Below are positions 48,249-59,464 of a stretch of DNA of 64,000 nt, one piece after another. Both the position numbers and the translations under genes were made by a program. The notes below the pieces were generated by a model. The model searched no databases and was not told where the DNA came from. It worked only from the letters and a program-made list of their open reading frames with translations. Source of the DNA: Rhodotorula mucilaginosa (Eukaryota > Basidiomycota > Microbotryomycetes > Sporidiobolales > Sporidiobolaceae); assembly GCA_034406715.1 (NCBI GenBank), contig CP137868.1, positions 310,001 to 374,000 of the forward strand, read 5' to 3'. Position 1 is the stretch's first letter, and the number at the start of each line of letters is the position of its first letter.

Positions 48249-48916
48249 CTCTACAACTCTGGTGTGGCTGTACGGGCGACTGAACTCTGCGGACAGCGAC
48301 GAGGCGAGCAAGGGAGTCGCGAGTCGGGCTCGACGTCGAGCACGCTTGGCCGCGTTGAGCGAGCTTTGCCGCCTTCTGCGCCTCGCCAACGCCTCGCTTC
48401 CTCTGCGCTCTCCGCCCGTCGTTACACGTCCAAAGTGCGCGCAGTCTGGATTGTCTAGTGCATGCTTCCCTCCACACACCGCCCGCTCCGTCTCGACTCG
48501 CTCTCGCTCAGCCGCAGACGACGACGACACCCCCGCCCGCCCAACGAGCTCGAGGCTCGCCCCACTGTCGCATCCTCACGTACAGACTAGCGCAGCTGGG
48601 AATGGCACGTCGTCTAGGAGGGGATGGTTGGAATTGGACTGGGCGCGCATGCTCAGGGCAACCACTCGGGGTGGCAGCAGGTGTCGAGGTCGACTCGGTG
48701 CAGCCGGCGACAGGGGCGGGCGACTGGGGGGATCAACAGGTGTGCATCGTTATGAAGAACCGAGGACCTGGACTGACCTATTTTTGCCCGTTGTTTCGTG
48801 ATACTCCGCTTTCGTCTCTCGCCCGCACCGCGCCCGACACCGACCACTTCGTTCACCTTCGTTCCCTCGCAACCCGCCCGCTCGTTCTGCCCGCCCCGAA
48901 CCGGAACCGAAAACAG
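48249..48916. promoter_or_regulatory. Divergent ribosomal-protein promoter (RPL36 / RPL6)
   Basis: 668 bases between two ribosomal protein genes transcribed away from each other; a shared promoter is likely. The bases before the RPL6 ATG (AAAACAG then ATG) look like a splice acceptor, so RPL6 could have a 5'-leader intron ending exactly at the start codon. Confidence 0.5.
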
Positions 48917-49720
48917 ATGGCCCGCAACACCGACGTCTCGCCCTACATCGGCAAGCTCTCGCGCTCGCAGGTCTACTCCAAGAAGGGCCAGTACAAGCGC
49001 GAGCGCAAGGGCGTCCCCTCGGCCGAGCCGACCGCCGCCGAGAAGCGCGCGAGCTACTACCCCGCCGACGACTCGGTCTCGCGCCCCAAGATCTCGCGCA
49101 AGGTCAACAAGCCGACCAAGCTCCGCGCGACCATCACCCCGGGAACCGTCGTCATCCTCCTCGCCGGTCGCTTCCGCGGTCAGTCCACCCCCCCACCATT
49201 CAGTCGCATCATTTGTCCCCCCGTCAAGGAGAGAGACGGTGTGCGAGAGAGAGAGAGGAAGAGGGGGAGGGGGAGAGAGCGGCGAAAACTGACCCCCGGA
49301 GAGATTTGCCCCCCACTTGCAGGCAAGCGTGTCGTCGTCCTCGGCCAGCTCCCGTCCGGTCTCCTGCTCGTCACCGGCCCGTACGTCATCAACGGCGTCC
49401 CGGTCCGCCGCGTCAACCAGGCCTACGTGATCGCGACCTCGACCAAGGTCTCGCTGCCGTCGTCGCTCGACCTCGCCAAGTTTGACGACGCCTACTTCAC
49501 CAAGGACAAGGCCTCGTCGCGCAAGGGCACCGAGGGCGAGTTCTTTGACAAGGAGTCCAAGCCCGAGAAGAAGCAGCTCCCCGCCGACCGCGCCGCCGAC
49601 CAGAAGGCGCTCGACAAGGAGATTGTCGCCGCCGTCAAGAAGACCCCCGTCCTCGCCAAGTACCTCGCCGCCTCGTTCGGCCTCTCCAAGGGCGACTTCC
49701 CCCACCTCCTCAAGTTCTAA
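48917..49720 (+). CDS. RPL6: 60S ribosomal protein eL6
   Basis: Exons 48917-49178 and 49323-49720; 219 residues. Diagnostic eL6 sequence: TITPGTVVILLAGRFRGKRVV, LGQLPSGLLLVTGPYVINGVP, RRVNQAYVIATSTKV, DDAYF, and the C-terminal LAKYLAASFGLSKGDFPHLLKF. The basic N-terminus (SPYIGKLSRSQVYSKKGQYK) fits fungal eL6. The single 144-base intron stays open in frame; it is called an intron because it breaks the conserved GRF(R)GKRVV strand and has GTCAGT and TTGCAG ends. Codon use is strongly biased to C-ending codons, as expected for high expression. Confidence 0.95.
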   Translation: MARNTDVSPYIGKLSRSQVYSKKGQYKRERKGVPSAEPTAAEKRASYYPADDSVSRPKISRKVNKPTKLRATITPGTVVILLAGRFRGQSTPPPFSRIICPPVKERDGVRERERKRGRGRERRKLTPGEICPPLAGKRVVVLGQLPSGLLLVTGPYVINGVPVRRVNQAYVIATSTKVSLPSSLDLAKFDDAYFTKDKASSRKGTEGEFFDKESKPEKKQLPADRAADQKALDKEIVAAVKKTPVLAKYLAASFGLSKGDFPHLLKF

Positions 49721-50089
49721 GCAGCATGTCTACCTTGGAATGTGAGCGTTTGACCCGACCCGCCTCGGGGGCGTGTAATGTGTGAAAGACTTGGTGTAGG
49801 GAGCGCTACCCCTTGTCTTTGCGGAACGAAACGGACGTCGTTGCGCCGGCCTTATTCCTCTCTCTATGACGAGCCCAGTCTGAGCGAGCTGTCTGTCTCG
49901 CGAGCGAGAGAACGGAGGGTGATCGGTCGGAGAAAGATGCGAAACGAAATTGGGACCATTTTGTAATGCGCGTAATGCGCGTGAATACAAAACTTCCGAA
50001 TTACCCCCGCCTCGAATTCGAACTCGCGGAACTCGTCGCGACTGCCGGAACGCACCGTGACGAGCAGCGCTATCTAGGAGGCGGCAAGA
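49721..50089. other. Intergenic, no gene seen
   Basis: 369 bases between two plus-strand genes, holding the RPL6 terminator and MRPL22 promoter. A TAATGCGCG direct repeat occurs at 49963-49981. Confidence 0.4.
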
Positions 50090-51197
50090 ATGGCTTCCAG
50101 TTCGCGGTCAGCGCTCTCTACGCTACACACTCTCGCTCGCTCACTCCCGAGCGGAGCAGCAGCCTCGTCGACGACGACGCCCGCAAGCTCGCTCGCTGCC
50201 TCGTCTCTGTCGTCCCGGCCATACGGAGGACGCCCGTCGACCGTGCAGCACGTTCACCAACAAGTCCGCCACGCGTCCTTTTCGGGATCGTTCTTGCGCA
50301 ACTTGATCCCGCGTCGGAGGGCCAAAAAGGACGACGCTGCCGATGCCGAGACGGCGGCATCTCAGGTGGCCAAGCCGGAACAGCAGGAAGCGGCGCCCAA
50401 GGGATTGTTCGATACGGTGACCGAGGATGAGGACGTCTTGCAGACTCAGCAGCGGAGTGGGCTCGTCGCTCGACCTCCGAAACCGGCTACTTTCGTGCGT
50501 CGTCCCCTCCACCGCGCTTCGAGAAGAGTCCCGCGCGTGAATGCAGTGCGCGTAGGCTAATGAATGGAGAGCTGCTTTCGCGGCACGCACAGCACAAATC
50601 GTCGACGGCCAACTTCAAGACGTCGCGCCGCAAGCTGAACGACCTCGCGCGGTTGATTGCCGGTCGGACGGCCGACGAGGCCATCTTGCAGTTGCAGGCT
50701 TCGGAGAAGAAACAGGCGCCGAGGTTGCTCTCGATGGTGGCGCTCGCGAGGGACCATGCGATGGCGAAAGGGTTGAAGCGGGAGGAACTCGTCGTCGGTG
50801 CGTTTTCTTCTTCTTCCACAAGTTCGGACAGATGCTGGTCTACTTTTGTTCCTTCGGCACTGGGCTCAGGCCGGAAGAAGACGGGCCGCGCAAAGAATCG
50901 AGAAACTGACATGACCCTCGATCGTGCGCGCGCGCAGCCCAATCGTGGGTGACGAAAGGCCAGTACCTCCAACGGATCGACATCAAAGGCCGCGGTCGGT
51001 TCGGCGTCAAGCACCACCCCTCTGCCAAGTTGCACGTCTTGCTCGCCGAGGGCCCGACGGACGAGGAACGCCGGCGAGAGCGCAAGCGCGACCAGTGGCG
51101 GAGGAGTATTCGCGGCTTGACCGAGGGGGATGGGGTCGGAGTTGGGAAGGGTGCCAAGCCGATCATCAATGCTGGAGTGGGAGGTTGGAGGTGGTAG
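50090..51197 (+). CDS. MRPL22: Mitochondrial large-subunit ribosomal protein uL22m
   Basis: Exons 50090-50494, 50593-50797 and 50938-51197; 289 residues. A Ser/Ala/Arg-rich mitochondrial presequence (SALSTLHTLARSLPSG) is followed by a linker and then the uL22 fold: STANFKTSRRKLNDLARLIAGR, ADEAILQLQASEKKQAPRLL, ALARDHAMAKG, then SWVTKGQYLQRIDIKGRGRFGVKHHPSAKLHVLLAEG. Yeast Mrpl22 has the same layout. It lines the exit tunnel of the mitochondrial ribosome. An alternative acceptor choice before HKSSTANF could shift the second exon by a few residues. Confidence 0.87.
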
Positions 51198-52332
51198 AGC
51201 GACGCGCGAGAGAGAGGCGAGAGTCCTCGGTGGCGGCTGTTGCCATGACCCCCGGCCCCCGATGTATTACCAATCGCACAATCGCAGTCTTTAAAACTCA
51301 TTCGAGCGCCCACGCAAGGACGTCGGATGTGGGCGAGGACGAGACTGTACCACTCCGAGAAGTCGACCTCTGACGGGGCGAGCGTCTGATTCGTCTCTGA
51401 TGGCGGCGCCGTCGCCAGCCGCGCAAGACCTGAATCGGCGTCGCGCACAAAGGCGAAACAGTTGCCGAGCTCGTCTTGGGCATGCAGTCGATTGACCACT
51501 CACAAGTCCGCCGAGGCGAAACCTCACGTGTGCGCTTTACCGACTGTTCTAGCGCCACTCGCTTGTTCTTTCCCTCCCTAGCGTTCTCCGTGGCAAGCTC
51601 TACATAGACATACCATCGGAGGACCTATACAGGAGCGGTGGTATACGGGGCAAAAAGAGCATTTGCAAGCTCGAGGCGCGCGCTAAGGCTCTCCGGAAGG
51701 ACAAGTCGACCGTCTCGCACACCGTCTAAGCGTCGTTGCTGCTCTAACTTCTGCGACTCTCTTTCGGCGCCCTGCCCTGCCCTCTCGGTCGTCGTAGCAT
51801 ACCCACTCGGTCAAAGTGGCAAATGGCCGTGCAATCTTTAGTGCATTGCTCTGCTCTGCCCAGCCTGCGGCCCACGGTTTCCTCGTTTCTCTTTTTCCGT
51901 ATCGTGTACCTACGCCTGCACTCCCATGATCGGGCTGTGTCACTCGCTTGTCTGAAGTTACGAGCAAGAGCTCGACAAACTTGCAGACTATATCTACAAG
52001 CTCGGGGAAGGGAAAGCAGCGACGCCACTCTGTGGGCGACGTTTAGCCCCCCTCTTCACCACAAACAGACCCCTCGGACGGCGGACCTAATTCATAGACT
52101 GTGTAGAGAGCATAGAGGAGTTGCACGTAAAGTGTAGTTTGCCTCGAGTATAGGGATTGCGAGGTTGAAGGGTGAGGTATTAATGACGTGTTAATGGCAG
52201 GGAAAAGGGAGAGGGGGCCGAGCTTTGCGCTGCCGCCCGCGCGCCGGGGCGAGCGAGACGAGCGCCTGCGACGAGCGCGAGCTTCTGAGTTTTTCGCCTC
52301 GTCTTGCTTGCTTGGCCACGCCTCTGACGACC
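51198..52332. other. Intergenic around the RPL8 fragment
   Basis: Apart from the displaced RPL8 3' fragment (51585-51930) no gene is seen. 52130-52332 should be the RPL7 promoter. Confidence 0.45.
51585..51930 (+). pseudogene. Displaced 3' fragment of RPL8 (eL8), inverted copy
   Basis: This stretch matches, on the opposite strand, the end of the RPL8 gene at 60785-61127: the 3' half of its last intron, the whole last exon and the early 3' flank. The exon copy (51633-51729) is 97 bases, the same as the real exon 4, ends in the same ACC GTC TAA and still reads [19 protein letters not shown] with substitutions (M to I, S to C, G to R) but no frame break. No upstream RPL8 exons are present, so it cannot make eL8. 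It lies just before the RPL7 array, so the RPL8 sequence brackets that array as an inverted repeat. Confidence 0.85.
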
Positions 52333-54254
52333 ATGTCTTCGTTAGTCTGAGCTCCTTTGACTCTCTATGCACCGACGGGGATCGACACACCGACCACGCG
52401 CCAGAGCGGGCGAGAGAGACGACGGCGACTCGTTGCTCGTCGAGCCCAGGGCACCAACCTCGAGGCCGGGCGAGAGGCTGCCACTGGGGGCATAGGCGGT
52501 GGATTCCAGTGGAGGGAAGGATCTAGGGGGACAATCTGGCAAGCACAGCCAGTCCCTGCACAAGCGCGAAAGAGCTGACGCGCCTCCTCGCTCTCGACAC
52601 GCAAAATAGCTCGGCCCCCCTCGTCCCGGAGACGCTCCTCAAGGTGAGCGCGCTCGCCAGGGCTTCCCTTGTGTCGAAACTGGGATTAGAGGGAATGCGC
52701 CGAGACTTGAGACGGACGGCGTCGCTGACTTTTTTCGTGTGTCCCGCCGAGTGCAGAAGCGCAAGTCGACCGAGAAGTCGCGCGAGGAGAAGCGCGCGGC
52801 TGCCCTCGAGGCTCGCAAGGTATGCTTGCAGTCTATCTTTGACGGTACTGGGATCGCGAGCAGCTGGTCGGGAGGCCGCCTTCGCCCACCGCCTCGACCT
52901 CGACCTCGACTTCGACTCCGCCCGCGCCCCGACCCGACCCCCAAAACGACGAGTGTGCACCGAGGGACGGGATTTACGAAGATTAAGAAGCAATATACCC
53001 AAATTGCTGAGGCGTTCGGCTTTAGTCGGCTGGCGTCGATGCGGTCAATTTTTTGACATCCATCTTTCGGGGATGAGTTTATCTCATCCCTCGGTAGCAC
53101 ACTCGTCGTCGCGCCTCGCCAATAACGCCTTCGACCGCCGACTTCGGGCCTTGGACCCGACCAGCTGCGCGGACTTTGTGGAGGGGCCGACGAGGAGACG
53201 AGACGCTGACTCTTGTGTTTATTTTGTCTCGACCCCGGCAGGCCACCAAGGCCAAGCGCGCCGTCATCTTCAAGCGCGCCGAGCAGTACGTCAACGAGTA
53301 CAACAAGAAGGAGCGCGAGGAGATCCGCCTCAAGCGCCAGGCCAAGGCGAACGGCGACTTTTACGTCCCGGCCCAGCCCAAGGTCTACTTCGTCATGCGC
53401 ATCAAGGGGTGCGTCGTCATTGCGTACCTACATCCTTCTGAGTGTAGAATACTGACCCGCTGGCCCGCTACAGTATCAACAACATTGCCCCGAAGCCGCG
53501 CAAGATCTTGCAGCTCCTCCGTCTCCTCCAGATCAACAACGGTGTCTTTGTCAAGGTCACCAAGGCGACCTCGGAGATGCTCCTGCGTGTCGAGCCGTAC
53601 ATCACGTACGGTGAGGTCTCGCTGTCGACCGTTCGCCAGCTCGTCTACAAGCGCGGATACGGAAAGGTCAACAAGCAGCGCGTGCCGCTCTCGTCGAACG
53701 CCGTCATCGAGCAGGCGCTCGGCAAGTTCGGAATTCTGTCCATTGAGGACCTTATTCATGAAATCGTCTCGGCCGGCCCAAACTTCCGCGCCGCATCGAA
53801 GTTCGTCTCGAATTTTCTTTCCGGACTCGATTTTTGGCCTCCGGAGGTCGAAAAACCGCGAAAAAGTCCCCGAAACAGCTCTGCCGAGCTATGCTACACA
53901 CTGTGGCATAGCTGGGGTAGCTGTGGGCGCGCGGACGGGGGAAACCCGCTGAAAATCGCCGCTGACTCGCGAAAATTCGATTTCGCAGCTTCCTCTGGCC
54001 CTTCAAGCTCAGCAACGCTCGCGGAGGCTACAAGCAGCGCAAGTTCCTCACATTCATCGAGGGTGGCGAGACGTACGTGCTATACCCTTCTAGAATCGAT
54101 TTACGCGGCCTCGAACACGTGAACAGGACTCGAGAACTGACGAAACCCGCTCTTTCCGGCAACCTCGCTCCGTTTCCGCCTCGCCCGCCTTTCCGCCACC
54201 CGCAGCGGCAAGCGCGAGTTCTTCATGAACGACATTGTCAAGGCCTCGAACTAG
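52333..54254 (+). CDS. RPL7: 60S ribosomal protein uL30 (RPL7), copy 1
   Basis: Seven exons: 52333-52340, 52610-52643, 52757-52819, 53242-53408, 53474-53800, 53989-54072 and 54206-54254; 243 residues, phases consistent. Exon 1 is only 8 bases (ATG TCT TC then GTTAGT). The protein is clearly uL30: [122 protein letters not shown]. Intron 3 (52820-53241) is 422 bases and contains strong hairpins. Copy 1 keeps a full start exon and is probably the main source of uL30. It is in tandem with copy 2, offset 3,158 bases. Confidence 0.93.
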
Positions 54255-54980
54255 ACGACACCTCGGTGGTCGTCGGCGTCGGTCGGGTTTGGCTTGCAGA
54301 GGTTGATCGGCACGGAGTGAGCGAGGAGGCGATCTCTTCTCTCGCGTTGGCTGGATATGTACCCGAGGGGCGTGTCCGCAATGCAGGTCACCTGTTCAGA
54401 TTCTACGCCGAGAGCTTTCTGCGCTATGCTCGATGATGACGCGGGGAGCGAGAGAAGTCGGCGACGGAACGAGTGGCGGCGCTTCCGCTCCCGCACCTTT
54501 TCCCCCACGCCTCCGAGGCGTCCTTTTCAGCATAGACAGCCACAGATGTGTGTCTGCAGCAGTCGCATCCCCGAATCAGCCCCTTCTAAACGCTGCGAAC
54601 GTCATTCGACTGCGAGCGTCTCATCGCCGCGCATCGGCTGGCTGCCTTGCCATCTCACTTGCTCCTCGCGCTCCCTCTCTCGCGCTGCTTACATGCTGTG
54701 GTCGACGATGTTGCTCCTTAAGGTCTGAGGAAGCCTTTCCGGGCATTGGGCTCCAGCTGTGCTCGGCATCGGGGCAGCTGCAGTGCCCCCTCGCCGACCT
54801 GCCGCTGCTTCATCGCATCTCAGCTCGAGGCGAACACGAGGCACAAGCAGCCAGCGCACTCGGCTTGAAGAAGCAGTCTCGTGCTGATCAGGTGTGCTCG
54901 CTGCTCCGGAACCGCGTCCTCACGCTCAAAGGACGTCTCGCTGAACACCGCCGCCGACAGAATGGCTACTCAATCGACGG
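52400..54980 (+). repeat. Tandem duplication unit 1 (RPL7)
   Basis: Unit 1 of a direct repeat with constant offset 3,158 (unit 2: 55,553-58,138). By eye identity is near 100% from about 52,575 to 54,780, including introns and downstream spacer (I found three differences in the gene, all in introns 3 and 4), and falls off at both ends. Confidence 0.9.
53043..53090 (+). other. Two hairpins inside RPL7 intron 3 (possible intronic ncRNA)
   Basis: A GTCAA/TTGAC stem-loop (53044-53057) is followed by a perfect 8-bp stem GGGATGAG-TTTAT-CTCATCCC (53070-53090). The same sequence recurs unchanged in copy 2 at 56202-56248. Ribosomal protein introns often host snoRNAs, but clear C/D or H/ACA boxes are not evident. 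Confidence 0.4.
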
Positions 54981-55552
54981 TACGGCTGCGCCGAAACGGC
55001 CTTGCTAGCTTCATCCTCCCACATCTTGAGCACTGAAGTCGTCGCAAACGGCAAGGACGACAATTGCCGACCCCGTAGGAGACGGCCAGCATTCTCTCGG
55101 AGACAATCAAATCTCGTGCGAGTCGGGTCGCGGCGCAGCGAAGCGCGCTCAAAGTGGTTCTCAACCTCCTACTCGACTTCTACACCGACCTCGCACTCAC
55201 TCGCAGCGAGATGACGATCGCTCCTTGACGGGGCCTTTCCGTTCGCTGAACAATTCCCGACCCGAAGTTCCTCGCAATTTTCGACGGGAGCCTTGCGATC
55301 GATCTCTTCAGCAGCTTTCACTACACTCTTGACATCAAGAGTCAGGAGATGCTTGGCAAGCCCTACCGACTCAATCTGGATGCTTTTCCGATCGCAACAA
55401 GGCTGAAGTAGTCCTGCGCATCGGCGCCGCACCCCGCCTGCTCCGATGCGAACGTCGCTTGAAGCCAATGCACAAAGAGATGCACCAGCGACTTGCTGCA
55501 TGGAAGGCTAGCAGTGAGTACCCGCTCCTTTCAGCGCGTGGCACACGCTCGA
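54255..55552. other. Spacer between the two RPL7 copies
   Basis: No gene. Bases 54255-54980 are repeated almost exactly after copy 2 (57413-58138). From about 55,000 the two spacers diverge strongly but stay alignable in places (for example CTTGACATCAAGAGTCAG near 55,330 and CTTGACATGCAGAGTCAG near 58,483). Confidence 0.6.
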
Positions 55553-58138
55553 GCGAGCGAGAGACGTCGATTCCACAAACTCCTCGTCGAGCCCAGGGCG
55601 CCAACCCCGAGAATCGCAGGCGCGGGATTCTCCAGCTGGAACGGGGCGCATAGGCGGTGGATTCCAGTGGAAGGAGGCATGCGGAGGACAATCTGGCAAG
55701 CACAGCCAGTCCCTGCACGAGCGCGAAAGAGCTGACTCGCCTCCTCGCCCTCGACGCGCCAAAATAGCTCGGCCCCCCTCGTCCCGGAGACGCTCCTCAA
55801 GGTGAGCGCGCTCGCCAGGGCTTCCCTTGTGTCGAAACTGGGATTAGAGGGAATGCGCCGAGACTTGAGACGGACGGCGTCGCTGACTTTTTTCGTGTGT
55901 CCCGCCGAGTGCAGAAGCGCAAGTCGACCGAGAAGTCGCGCGAGGAGAAGCGCGCGGCTGCCCTCGAGGCTCGCAAGGTATGCTTGCAGTCTATCTTTGA
56001 CGGTACTGGGATCGCGAGCAGCTGGTCGGGAGGCCGCCTTCGCCCACCGCCTCGACCTCGACCTCGACTTCGACTCCGCCCGCGCCCCGACCCGACCCCC
56101 AAAACGACGAGTGTGCACCGAGGGACGGGATTTACGAAGATTAAGAAGCAATATACCCAAATTGCTGAGGCGTTCGGCTTTAGTCGGCTGGCGTCGATGC
56201 GGTCAATTTTTTGACATCCATCTTTCGGGGATGAGTTTATCTCATCCCTCGGTAGCACACTCGTCGTCGCGCCTCGCCAATAACGCCTTCGACCGCCGAC
56301 TTCGGGCCTTGGACCCGACCAGCTGCGCGGACTTTGTGGAGGGGCCGACGAGGAGACGAGACGCTGACTCTTGTGTTTATTTCGTCTCGACCCCGGCAGG
56401 CCACCAAGGCCAAGCGCGCCGTCATCTTCAAGCGCGCCGAGCAGTACGTCAACGAGTACAACAAGAAGGAGCGCGAGGAGATCCGCCTCAAGCGCCAGGC
56501 CAAGGCGAACGGCGACTTTTACGTCCCGGCCCAGCCCAAGGTCTACTTCGTCATGCGCATCAAGGGGTGCGTCGTCATTGCGTTCCTACATCCTTCTGAG
56601 TGTAGAATACTGACCCGCTCGCCCGCTACAGTATCAACAACATTGCCCCGAAGCCGCGCAAGATCTTGCAGCTCCTCCGTCTCCTCCAGATCAACAACGG
56701 TGTCTTTGTCAAGGTCACCAAGGCGACCTCGGAGATGCTCCTGCGTGTCGAGCCGTACATCACGTACGGTGAGGTCTCGCTGTCGACCGTTCGCCAGCTC
56801 GTCTACAAGCGCGGATACGGAAAGGTCAACAAGCAGCGCGTGCCGCTCTCGTCGAACGCCGTCATCGAGCAGGCGCTCGGCAAGTTCGGAATTCTGTCCA
56901 TTGAGGACCTTATTCATGAAATCGTCTCGGCCGGCCCAAACTTCCGCGCCGCATCGAAGTTCGTCTCGAATTTTCTTTCCGGACTCGATTTTTGGCCTCC
57001 GGAGGTCGAAAAACCGCGAAAAAGTCCCCGAAACAGCTCTGCCGAGCTATGCTACACACTGTGGCATAGCTGGGGTAGCTGTGGGCGCGCGGACGGGGGA
57101 AACCCGCTGAAAATCGCCGCTGACTCGCGAAAATTCGATTTCGCAGCTTCCTCTGGCCCTTCAAGCTCAGCAACGCTCGCGGAGGCTACAAGCAGCGCAA
57201 GTTCCTCACATTCATCGAGGGTGGCGAGACGTACGTGCTATACCCTTCTAGAATCGATTTACGCGGCCTCGAACACGTGAACAGGACTCGAGAACTGACG
57301 AAACCCGCTCTTTCCGGCAACCTCGCTCCGTTTCCGCCTCGCCCGCCTTTCCGCCACCCGCAGCGGCAAGCGCGAGTTCTTCATGAACGACATTGTCAAG
57401 GCCTCGAACTAGACGACACCTCGGTGGTCGTCGGCGTCGGTCGGGTTTGGCTTGCAGAGGTTGATCGGCACGGAGTGAGCGAGGAGGCGATCTCTTCTCT
57501 CGCGTTGGCTGGATATGTACCCGAGGGGCGTGTCCGCAATGCAGGTCACCTGTTCAGATTCTACGCCGAGAGCTTTCTGCGCTATGCTCGATGATGACGC
57601 GGGGAGCGAGAGAAGTCGGCGACGGAACGAGTGGCGGCGCTTCCGCTCCCGCACCTTTTCCCCCACGCCTCCGAGGCGTCCTTTTCAGCATAGACAGCCA
57701 CAGATGTGTGTCTGCAGCAGTCGCATCCCCGAATCAGCCCCTTCTAAACGCTGCGAACGTCATTCGACTGCGAGCGTCTCATCGCCGCGCATCGGCTGGC
57801 TGCCTTGCCATCTCACTTGCTCCTCGCGCTCCCTCTCTCGCGCTGCTTACATGCTGTGGTCGACGATGTTGCTCCTTAAGGTCTGAGGAAGCCTTTCCGG
57901 GCATTGGGCTCCAGCTGTGCTCGGCATCGGGGCAGCTGCAGTGGCCCCTCGCCGACCTGCCGCTGCTTCATCGCATCTCAGCTCGAGGCGTACACGAGGC
58001 ACAAGCAGCCAGCGCACTCGGCTCAAAGAAGCAGTCTCGTGCTGATCAGGTGTGCTCGCTGCTCCGGAACCGCGTCTTCACGCTCAAAGGACGTCTCGCT
58101 GAACACCGCCGCCGACAGAACGGCTACTCAATCGGCGG
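55553..58138 (+). repeat. Tandem duplication unit 2 (RPL7)
   Basis: Second unit of the direct repeat. It starts within what is RPL7 intron 1 in unit 1; the start exon and promoter of unit 1 lie outside the well-conserved part. Confidence 0.9.
55768..57412 (+). CDS. RPL7: uL30 (RPL7), copy 2, without a recognisable start exon
   Basis: Exons 2-7 of copy 1 are all present and intact: 55768-55801, 55915-55977, 56400-56566, 56632-56958, 57147-57230 and 57364-57412, with no coding difference from copy 1 that I could see. What is missing is the 8-base ATG exon. Upstream, the donor of intron 1 aligns (GTGAGT at about 55520 for GTTAGT), but the bases before it read GGCTAGCA, and the frame needed to enter exon 2 runs into that TAG. 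A weak alternative (ATGCGAAC then GTCGCT, from 55446) would give a start in phase. So this may be a silent duplicate, a donor for gene conversion, or a gene with a different first exon. Confidence 0.7.
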
Positions 58139-59464
58139 TACGGCTGCGCCGAAACGGCCTTGCTAGCTCCATTATCCCACGATTTGGGTGGACGCTGTGT
58201 GTCCGTCCGCGAGTGGGTCATTCGTCGGGACGAACAATCCTCGACCACGGAGGAGAAGCCGGGCCTCCTCTCATACGATCTCGTTCGAGTCGCTGCGCCC
58301 TGAAGCGCACTCGAAGTCATTCTCGTCCTCGGTTTCGCCCCCTCCACCGAACTTATACTCTCGCGCGGCAAAGTCGACCTTCACGCTTCGAGCCGGCCGG
58401 TCCCCCGTCGATCTGAAAACCACGAAGTTCCTCGCAGTCCTCAACGCTTGCCGCCGGTGCCTTTAGCCGCCTTCGCTGCACCTTGACATGCAGAGTCAGA
58501 AGATACTCGGCAAGGCTTGCCGGCTCCGATCGACTTGCTGCTTGGTGCCCGTGGGCACAAAGGATGCGCTTCCTCAAACCCCAGTGTGCGCGCTGCCGCC
58601 ACAGTATTCAAGTGGCTGCATCGGAGCTGTCCTGCGCGTAATCCTAAACGCTCGCCTGCTTGCCTGCTGTTCTCCGCTGTCTGGGCCCAATTCTTCCTCG
58701 CTCGCAGCGGCACTCGACTTCCTGAGGCTGCACTGGGTGATTATCGCAGTTACCGTCAGGCTTCACCGCCACGCCCCGCCGCCGCCCCCTCACCTTCATC
58801 TACAACACTGTCACGCTGGTAACCTGCTTCCTCGTTACCGAGACCCGTGCGGGGCTGGCATCCCTACACTCACCATTTCTGCCTCGGTCACTTTCCCATC
58901 CCTAGTCTCCTCTTCGCTTCAGTCTTTCGAACAAAACTGACATACTTTCAGTGACAGTCGGAAAAGGTATAGTCTTGTACCATGCGGGCTTCAAAGGGCG
59001 GCCGAAGCCTCGAGAGCCGGGGTGCCTCCGCCTGAAGTTGTTGACGTGCAGTGCTACGCCACCGGAACGGTTTGCCCTCGCTGGCCTCTTCTCCGCGTGC
59101 CGCGACGAGGCCCCTTACGGGTCATCCGTCCTTTGATGCGTCTCGGTGACTTGTATGATCTGCGGTCTCACTAACAAGCGAGCATCTACCGGTTCCCCTT
59201 CCTCGTCCTCCTCTTTTGTTCCTTGAAAACCCGGCGATGGGCACTCGCGACTCGCCGGACCATATAGTTCTTTTTTCGCGCTAGCTGTTGGATTCGGAAC
59301 TCCAATCAAGCTCAGTCAGTCTCTACATTCAGGAGCAATATTGTGATTTTTCGGACACAAGTCACCCTCGCGAGTCGATGAGCGCATCGACACAAGTTCA
59401 GCTCTTTTTTGGCGTCTCGTCTCGCTTTGCTCGCCTTTGACAACCGAGTATACTGGCGACCGCT
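57413..59464. other. Spacer after RPL7 copy 2
   Basis: 57413-58138 repeats the spacer after copy 1; 58,140-58,600 is a diverged match of 54,980-55,450. The rest, to 59,464, holds no gene I can support. Confidence 0.5.

Noticed and set aside
48458-49720. One continuous open frame across RPL6 and its upstream region
   Set aside because: The extra N-terminal part and intron translation do not belong to eL6; the intron has proper ends and breaks a conserved strand.
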